In this document: one piece after another, positions 1 through 5,071 of the stretch
Position numbering within the stretch: position 1 is the stretch's first letter
Layout: every line of letters begins with the position of its first letter
Assembly (NCBI GenBank): GCA_030044035.1
Contig: JASHWN010000352.1
Coordinates: forward strand, 1 to 5,071
DNA from: Xanthobacteraceae bacterium
GTDB lineage: Bacteria; Pseudomonadota; Alphaproteobacteria; Rhizobiales; Xanthobacteraceae
DNA length: 5,071 nucleotides
Reading direction: 5' to 3'
The notes under the pieces: model-generated
What the model was told of the DNA's origin: nothing
The model's input: the letters and a program-made list of their open reading frames with translations, nothing else
Database searches by the model: none
Program-made: the position numbers and the translations under genes

Positions 1-668
1 GTCGATGGCAGAGCCGGAGTTGGCGCACCCTCGCGCCCTTTGCGGAAGCGATAATAGGTCCACAGCACCCGCGCCGCCGCCGCGCGTAACGGCCGCCAGG
101 CTTCGGCGAGCGCCACCATCTCCTTCGCGGTCGGTCGCGCCTTGAGGCCGAAAGCGAGCCGCGCCGCTTCTTGCAGCGCCAGATCGCCGGCCGGCCAAGC
201 ATCGGCGTCGCCGAGGCTCGCCAACAGATAAATGTCGGCGGTCCATGGACCGATGCCGTGGACGGCGACAAGCGCCGCGTGCGCCTCGTCGGCGGTAAGC
301 TCGGCGAGCGCGCTCAGGTCCAGCTTGCCGCCGATGATGGCGCGCGCGATCGCCTTGAGCGTGCGGATTTTCGGTGCCGACAGGCCTACTCGTTTGAGCC
401 GCGCCGGACGGGCCCGCGCGATCGCTTCGGGCACCAAAGGATCGAAAGCCGCAGTGAGCCGCGCCCAGATCGCGCCGGCGCTGGCGGTGGAGAGCTGCTG
501 CGCCACGATCGTGGCGGCAAGGCCGGCAAAGCCGTCGGGACGCCGGCGCAGCGGTGGCCGCCCCGCTGCCGCCACAAGCGCCAGCAACCGTGGATCGGCT
601 TTGCCGAGCGCGGCGAGCGCGAGGTCGAGATCGGCCTCGGTGTCGATGCGGGTCAACGCGTCGTGCAT
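1..668 (-). CDS. DNA-3-methyladenine glycosylase II (AlkA-like, HhH-GPD superfamily), 3' end cut by window edge
   Basis: This is a base-excision repair glycosylase that removes alkylated purines such as 3-methyladenine from DNA in the cytoplasm, leaving an abasic site. The frame is open from the ATG at 668 to the left edge (222 codons) with no stop seen, so the C-terminus is missing, probably by only a few residues given the family's short-form length of about 200-220. Visible signatures are the 'IVAQQLS' helix with the QQ pair at 57-58, the helix-hairpin-helix 'HGIGPWTAD' at 137-145, and 'WPAGDLAL' with the expected catalytic aspartate at D162. W142 sits where bifunctional glycosylase/lyases carry lysine, which favours a monofunctional enzyme. 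The N-terminal domain of E. coli AlkA is absent. An in-frame TGA (complement of 681-683) leaves 668 as the only plausible start; no Shine-Dalgarno is evident. It is divergent from gluQ. Family is secure; exact substrate range is inferred. Confidence 0.9.
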   Translation of the reverse strand, partial: MHDALTRIDTEADLDLALAALGKADPRLLALVAAAGRPPLRRRPDGFAGLAATIVAQQLSTASAGAIWARLTAAFDPLVPEAIARARPARLKRVGLSAPKIRTLKAIARAIIGGKLDLSALAELTADEAHAALVAVHGIGPWTADIYLLASLGDADAWPAGDLALQEAARLAFGLKARPTAKEMVALAEAWRPLRAAAARVLWTYYRFRKGREGAPTPALPS

Positions 669-735
669 GGATAGAATGGATCAGTAGCAGCGGCCGCGAT
701 CGCACGGCCATGAACTCTCCACCAGCCTCTCGCCA
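669..735. promoter_or_regulatory. Divergent intergenic region between the glycosylase and gluQ
   Basis: These 67 bases must hold the start signals of both outward-facing genes unless the promoters lie inside the coding regions. I see no convincing -35/-10 pair and no Shine-Dalgarno on either side. A short direct repeat of ATGGAT (667-672 and 676-681) straddles the glycosylase start but is too short to interpret. The promoter role rests only on gene layout. Confidence 0.4.
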
Positions 736-1611
736 ATGTACACCCGCATCCTGCGTTTCGCTCCCAGTCCGAACGGCCATCTGCATCTGGGCCACGCCTA
801 CTCGGCCCTGCTCAACGACGACATGGCGCGCGAGCGCGGCGGTCGGCTGTTATTGCGCATCGAGGACATCGACACGCAACGCTGCCGGCCGGAATACGAA
901 GCGGCGATTTGCGAGGATTTGCGCTGGCTCGGCATCGCGTGGCAGGAGCCGGTGCGGCGGCAGAGCGAGCATTTCGCCGACTACGCCGCCGCCATCGCCA
1001 AGCTCGAAGCGCGCGACCTGCTCTATCCGAGCTTCGAGAGCCGCAGCGAGATCAGCGCTTTGGTGGCCGAACGCGACCGCCAGGGCCACTGGCCGCGCGA
1101 TCCGGACGGCGTGCCGCTCTATCCGGGCCGGGCGCGGAAAATGCCGGCTGCGGAGCGCGAGCGCCGCCGCGGCGCCGGCGAGCCGTTCGCGGTGCGCCTC
1201 GCCATGGATGCGGCGTTGGCGCAGGCCGGCGTCTTGACCTGGAACGAGACCGGCAGCGGGCCGCAGGGCCAGACCGGGCTCATCACCGCCACGCCGCAGC
1301 GCTGGGGCGACGTGGTCTTGGCGCGCAAGGAGCTGCCGACAAGCTACCATCTGTCGGTCGTGATCGACGACGCGCTGCAAGGCGTGACCGACGTGGTGCG
1401 CGGCCAGGATCTGTTCTGGGCGACCGCCGTGCATCGGCTGTTGCAGACGCTGCTCGGGCTGCCCGAACCGGTTTATCATCATCACCGGCTCATTCTCGAT
1501 GCCGATGGCCGCAAGCTGTCCAAGGCCACGCAGGCGACGAGCTTGCGCGAATTGCGGGCCGCCGGCCTCGGCGCCGCCGATATCAGGCGCATGGTCGGGC
1601 TGGGCCGCTGA
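736..1611 (+). CDS. gluQ: Glutamyl-Q tRNA(Asp) synthetase (GluQ-RS)
   Basis: This truncated paralogue of glutamyl-tRNA synthetase activates glutamate with ATP without needing tRNA and attaches it to queuosine at position 34 of tRNA(Asp). At 291 residues it contains only the class I catalytic core, close to the family's usual ~300, and lacks the anticodon-binding domains of full GluRS. Visible motifs are 'RFAPSPNG' at 7-14, the HIGH-type 'HLGHA' at 17-21, 'LLLRIEDID' shortly after, and the KMSKS-type 'KLSK' at 260-263 within 'DADGRKLSKA'. The cysteines that bind zinc in the E. coli enzyme are not present: the corresponding segments read 'YPSFESR' (97-103) and 'LYPGRAR' (from 128). The nearest upstream in-frame stop is TAG at 685-687 with no start codon between, so the ATG at 736 is well supported despite lacking a Shine-Dalgarno. 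The dksA neighbour common in gammaproteobacteria is not here. Function implies that queuosine is made or salvaged by this organism. Confidence 0.93.
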   Translation: MYTRILRFAPSPNGHLHLGHAYSALLNDDMARERGGRLLLRIEDIDTQRCRPEYEAAICEDLRWLGIAWQEPVRRQSEHFADYAAAIAKLEARDLLYPSFESRSEISALVAERDRQGHWPRDPDGVPLYPGRARKMPAAERERRRGAGEPFAVRLAMDAALAQAGVLTWNETGSGPQGQTGLITATPQRWGDVVLARKELPTSYHLSVVIDDALQGVTDVVRGQDLFWATAVHRLLQTLLGLPEPVYHHHRLILDADGRKLSKATQATSLRELRAAGLGAADIRRMVGLGR

Positions 1612-1692
1612 TATTTTCTGTATTGTTTTGTTCCATCTCCGGCCGTGGCATGGTGCGGACGGGCCGTGAAGGGATGAAGGCCGGGGGCCGCC
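1612..1692. other. Intergenic gap between gluQ and the kinase with an AT-rich patch
   Basis: The first 26 bases (about 1612-1637) are strikingly T-rich for this GC-rich window, and the remainder is GC-rich leader ending in a run of five G at 1683-1687, five bases before the kinase ATG, which may act as a weak ribosome-binding site. The AT-rich patch could be part of a promoter for the kinase or the tail of a termination signal for gluQ. I find no clear hairpin before the T-rich stretch and no good -35/-10 pair, so neither role is established. Confidence 0.35.
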
Positions 1693-2892
1693 ATGGCGCG
1701 GGCGAGGTCCAAACAAAGCAAAAAGCGGACGGCCGCGCGTTCGGCGCCACGTCGGCGGGCGCGCCAGCCAACTCCGTTCAGCAGCGACGTTGCCGTCGCG
1801 GCTTTCGCCCACGACATCCGCACCGCGCTCAACGGCGTCCTGGCGCTCGGCGAGTTGCTCGCAAGCTCCAATATCGGCGAGCGCGAGCGGCGCTGGGCCG
1901 CCGGCGTGCGAACCGGCGCCGAGCATTTGGCGGCGCTGACCACGCTCGTGGTCGACGCCGCCAAGGCGCAAGCGGGCGCGCTCAGGTTGCAGCAAGAAGC
2001 TTTTCGGCCGGCGCGCCTGTTCGAGGCGGTGGCGGAGTCGCTTGCCGTGCGCGCGCAGATCAAGGGATTGGCCGCGGAGGTCGACCTCGCCGACGAGCTG
2101 CCGGATTTTTTGATCGGCGACCCGGTGCGGCTGCGCGCGGCGCTGGAAAATTTGATCGACAATGCCGTGAAATTCACCGCGCAGGGTGCGGTGCGGCTCG
2201 GGGCGCGCGCAACGCCCGCGACGCGCGGCCGCGTCAAGCTCGTCGTGACGGTCAGCGACAGCGGCATCGGACTGAAAGCCGCGGAGATCAAGCGGCTGTT
2301 CCGGCCATTCGCGCAAGCAGGTGCCGAGGTTGCGCGGCGCTACGGCGGCGCCGGCCTCGGCCTGGCCACCGTCAAACATTTGGCGCGCGCCATGGGCGGC
2401 GATCTGACGCTGACCAGCTCACCGGGTCGCGGCTCGCGCTTTTCGTTCAGCGCCGTGCTGCCGCTTGCCACCGCCGCAGCCGAGCAGCAAAAGCGCGCCG
2501 GACAAATTTCCGCGCCGGCGCGGCGGCTGAAAATTCTGTGCGCCGAGGACAATCCGTACGGCCGCGTCATCCTCAACACGATCCTGATCGAGCTCGGCCA
2601 TCGCGCCGATTTCGTCGGCTCCGGCGAGGACGCGATCGAAGCGGTGGCGCGCGGCTACGACGTGGTGCTGATGGACGTGACGCTGCCAGGCATCGACGGG
2701 CTCGAAACCGCGCGGCGCATCCGCGCGCTGGCTGCGCCGGCCGGCCGCACGCCCATCGTCGGCATTTCGGGCCGCAGCGAGTCCGGCGACGAGGCCGCGG
2801 CGCGCGCCGCCGGCATGGACGCCTATCTGCGCAAGCCGATCAGCCCGAGCGCGCTCGCCGAGGCGATCGCTGCGGTGGTCTTGCCGCGCTGA
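1693..2892 (+). CDS. Sensorless soluble hybrid histidine kinase/response regulator
   Basis: A 399-residue cytoplasmic signalling protein predicted to autophosphorylate on histidine and pass the phosphate to its own receiver domain. The order is: a basic tail (1-31, 11 Arg/Lys in the first 25 residues and no acidic residue before D32); a HisKA dimerisation domain with H-box 'FAHDIRTALNGV' (phospho-acceptor H40); a HATPase_c domain with N-box 'ENLIDNAVKF' (N157), G1 'DSGIGL' (189-194), F-box 'LFRPFAQ' and G2 'GGAGLGL' (218-224); and a receiver with acidic pair E285/D286, phospho-acceptor D328 in 'LMDVTLPG', S359 at the switch Ser/Thr position and K381 in 'RKP'. There is no transmembrane segment, PAS, GAF or HAMP domain, so the input signal must come through a partner. 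The H-box departs from the usual 'HEIRTPL' by Glu-to-Asp and Pro-to-Ala. TGA at 1675-1677 blocks upstream extension, fixing the ATG at 1693. The gene has no separate partner regulator in the window and converges on the mutase. Architecture is secure; pathway is unknown. Confidence 0.9.
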   Translation: MARARSKQSKKRTAARSAPRRRARQPTPFSSDVAVAAFAHDIRTALNGVLALGELLASSNIGERERRWAAGVRTGAEHLAALTTLVVDAAKAQAGALRLQQEAFRPARLFEAVAESLAVRAQIKGLAAEVDLADELPDFLIGDPVRLRAALENLIDNAVKFTAQGAVRLGARATPATRGRVKLVVTVSDSGIGLKAAEIKRLFRPFAQAGAEVARRYGGAGLGLATVKHLARAMGGDLTLTSSPGRGSRFSFSAVLPLATAAAEQQKRAGQISAPARRLKILCAEDNPYGRVILNTILIELGHRADFVGSGEDAIEAVARGYDVVLMDVTLPGIDGLETARRIRALAAPAGRTPIVGISGRSESGDEAAARAAGMDAYLRKPISPSALAEAIAAVVLPR

Positions 2893-2899
2893 TGAATTG

Positions 2900-4909
2900 T
2901 TACTTTGCGGCGTCGGCCAAAACTTTGGAACGCTCCGCAAAATCCTCCACGATCCGCACTAAATCACCCAAAATGCGGTTCAGCTCAAAATCCTTCGGCG
3001 TGTAGATCGCGGCGGCGCCGGCGGTTTTCAGCGCCGCGGCGTCCTGCGGCGGGATGATGCCGCCGACCACGACCGGTACGTCGGCGAGGCCGGCTTCTTT
3101 CATCCGCGCGATGACCTCACGGGCAAGCGGCAGGTGCGAGCCGGAGAGGATCGATAAGCCGACGACGTGGGCGCGCTGCTCGGCCGCGGCGGTCACGATC
3201 GCCTCGGCGGTCAGGCGGATGCCGTCGTAGACGACGTCGATGCCGGCGTCGCGGGCGCGCGCGGCGATCTGCTCGGCGCCGTTGGAATGGCCGTCGAGGC
3301 CGGGCTTGCCGAGCAGAAATTTCAGCCGGCGGCCGAGTTTTTTAGACACGCGTTCGACCTCGGTGCGGATATCGTCGAGACCCTCGGCGTCGTTGCGCAT
3401 CGCGGTACCGATTCCGGTCGGCGCGCGGTATTCGCCAAAAGCTTCGCGCAAGACAAAACCCCACTCGCCGGTGGTGACGCCGGCTTTGGCGCAGGCGATC
3501 GAGGGCGGCATGATGTTGGCGCCGCGGCGCGCCGCGTCGCGCAATTGCGCGAGCGCCGCGGCGACCGCCGCATCGTCGCGCGCAGCGCGCCAGGCCTTGA
3601 GCCGGGCAATCTGTTCGGTTTCCGCCTCGGGCGCCACGGTGACCACGGCTTCGGCGGCTTGCGCCAGCGGCGACGGCTCGCTCTCGCCGAAGCGGTTGAC
3701 GCCGACCACGACCTGCTCGCCGCGCTCGATCGCTTCGACGCGCCGCGTATTGGATTCGACGAGCTGCTGCTTGAGATAGCCGCTTTCGACGGCGGCGACC
3801 GTGCCGCCCATCCGTTCAATCTGGCGAAGCTCTTCGCGCGCGGCGTCCTTCAGTTCGGCGACCTTCGCGGCGATCACTGGCGAGCCGTCGAAAATGTCGC
3901 CGTATTCCAGCAGATCGGTCTCGTAGGCGAGAATCTGCTGCAGGCGCAGCGACCATTGCTGGTCCCACGGCCGCGGCAGGCCGAGCGCCTCGTTCCAGGC
4001 CGGCAGCTGCACGGCGCGCGCCCGCGCTTTCTTCGACAGCGTGACCGCGAGCATTTCAAGGAGGATGCGGGCGACGTTGTTCTCAGGCTGCTGCTCGGTC
4101 AGCCCGAGCGAATTGACCTGGACGCCGTAGCGGAACAGCCGGTGCTTTGACTCGCGCACGCCGTAGCGCTCGCTTGTGATCTCGTCCCACAATTCGGCGA
4201 AGGCGCGCATCTTGCACAGCTCGGTGACGAAGCGCAGCCCGGCATTGACGAAGAACGAGATGCGCCCGACCACCTCGCCGAATTCGCCGTCGGCGCATTG
4301 CCCGGACGCCTGCACCGCGTCGAGCACCGCGATCGCGGTGGCGAGCGCGAACGCCAGCTCCTGCACCGGCGTGGCGCCGGCTTCCTGCAGGTGATAGGAG
4401 CAGACGTTGATCGGATTCCATTTCGGCATCTCTTTGGTCGTGAACAGGATCACGTCCTTGGTCAGCCGCAACGACGGCGCCGGCGGAAACACGTAGGTGC
4501 CGCGCGACAGATATTCCTTGATGATGTCGTTCTGGGTGGTGCCTTGCAGCTCGTTGCGCGCCACGCCCTGCTCGTCGGCGAGCGCGACGTACAACGCCAG
4601 CAGCCAGGCGGCCGTAGCGTTGATCGTCATCGAGGTGTTCATGGCGCCAAGCGGAATGCGCTCGAACAGCGCCCGCATGTCGCCGAGATGGCTGATCGGT
4701 ACGCTGACCTTGCCGACTTCGCCCTGCGCCAGCCGATGGTCGCTGTCGTAGCCGGTCTGGGTTGGCAGATCGAAGGCCACCGAAAGCCCGGTCTGGCCTT
4801 TGCTCAAGTTATTGCGGTAGAGCGCGTTCGACGCCGTCGCGGTCGAATGCCCCGCATAGGTGCGGAAGATCCAGGGTTTTTGCCGTTCCGGTCGGGTCTG
4901 GTCGCGCAT
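2900..4909 (-). CDS. ecm: Ethylmalonyl-CoA mutase (MeaA/Ecm), coenzyme B12-dependent
   Basis: This enzyme converts (2R)-ethylmalonyl-CoA to (2S)-methylsuccinyl-CoA by an adenosylcobalamin radical rearrangement in the ethylmalonyl-CoA pathway, which replaces the glyoxylate shunt for acetyl-CoA assimilation. At 669 residues it is a single-chain mutase of normal Ecm/MeaA length. The N-terminal substrate-binding barrel starts at 'WIFRTYAGHSTA' (13-24; Y18 matches the catalytic tyrosine of methylmalonyl-CoA mutase), then 'AFDLPTQTGYDSDH' (45-58), R136 in 'SRGTYVFPP', and 'SYHLQEAG' with catalytic-type H173. The C-terminal cobalamin domain shows the base-off/His-on signature: 'LDGHSNG' with D539, Co-ligating H541 and G544, then 'SIL' at 586-588 and GG at 616-617. 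'AGHSTA' and 'DLPTQ' follow the MeaA/Ecm pattern rather than the 'AGFSTA' and 'DLATH' of methylmalonyl-CoA mutase, which is why I prefer Ecm. An in-frame TAG just upstream and no start codon in between fix the ATG at 4909. Substrate is inferred from sequence resemblance; a methylmalonyl-CoA or other acyl-CoA mutase is the alternative. Confidence 0.92.
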   Translation of the reverse strand: MRDQTRPERQKPWIFRTYAGHSTATASNALYRNNLSKGQTGLSVAFDLPTQTGYDSDHRLAQGEVGKVSVPISHLGDMRALFERIPLGAMNTSMTINATAAWLLALYVALADEQGVARNELQGTTQNDIIKEYLSRGTYVFPPAPSLRLTKDVILFTTKEMPKWNPINVCSYHLQEAGATPVQELAFALATAIAVLDAVQASGQCADGEFGEVVGRISFFVNAGLRFVTELCKMRAFAELWDEITSERYGVRESKHRLFRYGVQVNSLGLTEQQPENNVARILLEMLAVTLSKKARARAVQLPAWNEALGLPRPWDQQWSLRLQQILAYETDLLEYGDIFDGSPVIAAKVAELKDAAREELRQIERMGGTVAAVESGYLKQQLVESNTRRVEAIERGEQVVVGVNRFGESEPSPLAQAAEAVVTVAPEAETEQIARLKAWRAARDDAAVAAALAQLRDAARRGANIMPPSIACAKAGVTTGEWGFVLREAFGEYRAPTGIGTAMRNDAEGLDDIRTEVERVSKKLGRRLKFLLGKPGLDGHSNGAEQIAARARDAGIDVVYDGIRLTAEAIVTAAAEQRAHVVGLSILSGSHLPLAREVIARMKEAGLADVPVVVGGIIPPQDAAALKTAGAAAIYTPKDFELNRILGDLVRIVEDFAERSKVLADAAK

Positions 4910-4926
4910 CGGTGCCGCAAGCCGCG

Positions 4927-4933
4927 CCTCTCC
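4927..4933 (-). promoter_or_regulatory. Candidate ribosome-binding site of the mutase, at long spacing
   Basis: On the minus strand the sequence GGAGAGG is the only strong Shine-Dalgarno-like match upstream of the mutase, but 17 bases separate it from the ATG, much more than the usual 5-9. No other in-frame start codon exists between it and the upstream stop codon. It may therefore be a chance match, or a site brought close to the start by folding of the intervening GC-rich bases. Confidence 0.35.
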
Positions 4934-4937
4934 AACA

Positions 4938-4991
4938 CTTTGCGGCTAATTTTGTTGCAATGCAACATGCATGCCGCAATGAGCCGCAAAG
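4938..4991. repeat. Perfect 10-base inverted repeat upstream of the mutase
   Basis: CTTTGCGGCT at 4938-4947 is matched exactly by its reverse complement AGCCGCAAAG at 4982-4991, with 34 bases between. The pair encloses a shorter palindrome at 4953-4967. The left arm ends 28 bases upstream of the mutase start, so the whole structure lies where promoter or operator sequence would be expected. The arms could be two binding sites for one dimeric regulator or, less likely, a long-loop hairpin. The role is inferred from position and symmetry. Confidence 0.5.
4953..4967. promoter_or_regulatory. 15-base palindrome, candidate operator for the mutase
   Basis: TGTTGC and GCAACA are perfect inverted arms around the central AAT, giving a compact dyad 43 bases upstream of the mutase ATG in an AT-richer patch. 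This is the size and shape of a dimeric regulator's site. The TTGCA-type half-sites recall two regulators of acyl-CoA and polyhydroxybutyrate metabolism in alphaproteobacteria: PhaR, whose sites carry TGC/GCA arms, and the short-chain fatty acyl-CoA regulators (PccR/RamB group), whose sites contain TTTGCAAA. The match to either is partial and made from memory, so the regulator is a guess. The dyad itself is seen directly. Confidence 0.5.
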
Positions 4992-5071
4992 GCTCCGGGG
5001 GGCTCGGGCGGCCGCGGTGCATTTGACCTGGCGGCCCGGCGGCTGGTGCGTGGGCCCAAAAATGCGTGTGC
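4992..5071. other. Right-edge intergenic sequence, no feature recognised
   Basis: These 80 GC-rich bases lie upstream of the mutase leader. An ATG at 5062-5064 close to the edge has no Shine-Dalgarno in front of it and too little sequence after it to judge whether it starts a divergent gene. I cannot support a coding region, terminator or RNA here. Confidence 0.4.

Noticed and set aside
850..2379. A 509-codon open frame on the minus strand running across gluQ and the kinase
   Set aside because: It lies opposite two genes with complete conserved motifs and is rich in Arg, Ala, Gly and His without recognisable domains, as expected for an antisense shadow of GC-rich coding sequence.
2883..2911. 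Possible bidirectional terminator hairpin GCCGC/GCGGC between the convergent genes
   Set aside because: The stem is only 5 base pairs with a 19-base loop and no T-run follows on either strand, so it does not resemble an intrinsic terminator.
909..3005. A 698-codon plus-strand open frame overlapping gluQ, the kinase and the mutase end
   Set aside because: It crosses three unrelated genes out of frame, has the Arg/Ala-rich composition of a shifted frame, and shows no domain. Long shadow frames are common at this GC content.
3167..4150. A 327-codon plus-strand open frame opposite the mutase
   Set aside because: The minus-strand frame encodes a full mutase with all catalytic and cobalamin motifs, and the opposite frame has no recognisable family signature.
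2900..4909. Methylmalonyl-CoA mutase as the identity of the B12 enzyme
   Set aside because: The 'AGHSTA' and 'DLPTQ' segments and the closely similar whole-length pattern match MeaA/Ecm better than methylmalonyl-CoA mutase. It is kept as the alternative because substrate cannot be proven from sequence alone.
4948..4981. Cobalamin riboswitch in the mutase leader
   Set aside because: The leader of about 160 bases shows no recognisable B12-box and is short for that class. B12 riboswitches usually control synthesis or transport genes, or B12-independent isozymes, rather than B12-using mutases.
5062..5071. Start of a divergent gene at the right edge (ATG at 5062)
   Set aside because: Only three codons are visible and no ribosome-binding site precedes the ATG, so a coding call cannot be supported.

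Overview
The window looks like a piece of a high-GC alphaproteobacterial chromosome, most likely from the Hyphomicrobiales (Bradyrhizobium/Xanthobacteraceae-like). This is inferred from strong G/C bias at third codon positions, a coenzyme B12-dependent ethylmalonyl-CoA mutase of the MeaA/Ecm type, and a truncated glutamyl-Q-tRNA synthetase with the alphaproteobacterial 'RCRPEYE' and 'YPxFESR' sequence style. I see no RNA genes, mobile elements, CRISPR arrays or phage genes.

Layout: positions 1-668 (minus) carry a DNA-3-methyladenine glycosylase of the HhH-GPD superfamily, whose last codons lie beyond the left edge. After a 67-base divergent gap, 736-1611 (plus) encodes GluQ-RS, which glutamylates queuosine 34 of tRNA(Asp). 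An 81-base gap with an AT-rich start leads to 1693-2892 (plus), a soluble histidine kinase fused to a C-terminal receiver domain and lacking any recognisable sensor domain. It meets, tail to tail with 7 bases between stop codons, a 669-residue ethylmalonyl-CoA mutase at 2900-4909 (minus). The last 162 bases (4910-5071) are the mutase leader. They contain a 15-base palindrome nested inside a perfect 10-base inverted repeat, the best candidate regulatory site in the window.

The four genes do not form one pathway. The glycosylase (alkylation repair) and GluQ-RS (tRNA modification) are housekeeping or accessory functions sharing a divergent intergenic region. The kinase is an orphan signalling protein of unknown input. 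The mutase belongs to the ethylmalonyl-CoA pathway for acetyl-CoA assimilation and implies that the organism has crotonyl-CoA carboxylase/reductase and methylsuccinyl-CoA dehydrogenase elsewhere. I do not see a previously undescribed system here. The points most worth a second look are the nested inverted repeats upstream of the mutase, the unusual H-box of the sensorless kinase, and the absent zinc-site cysteines in GluQ-RS.
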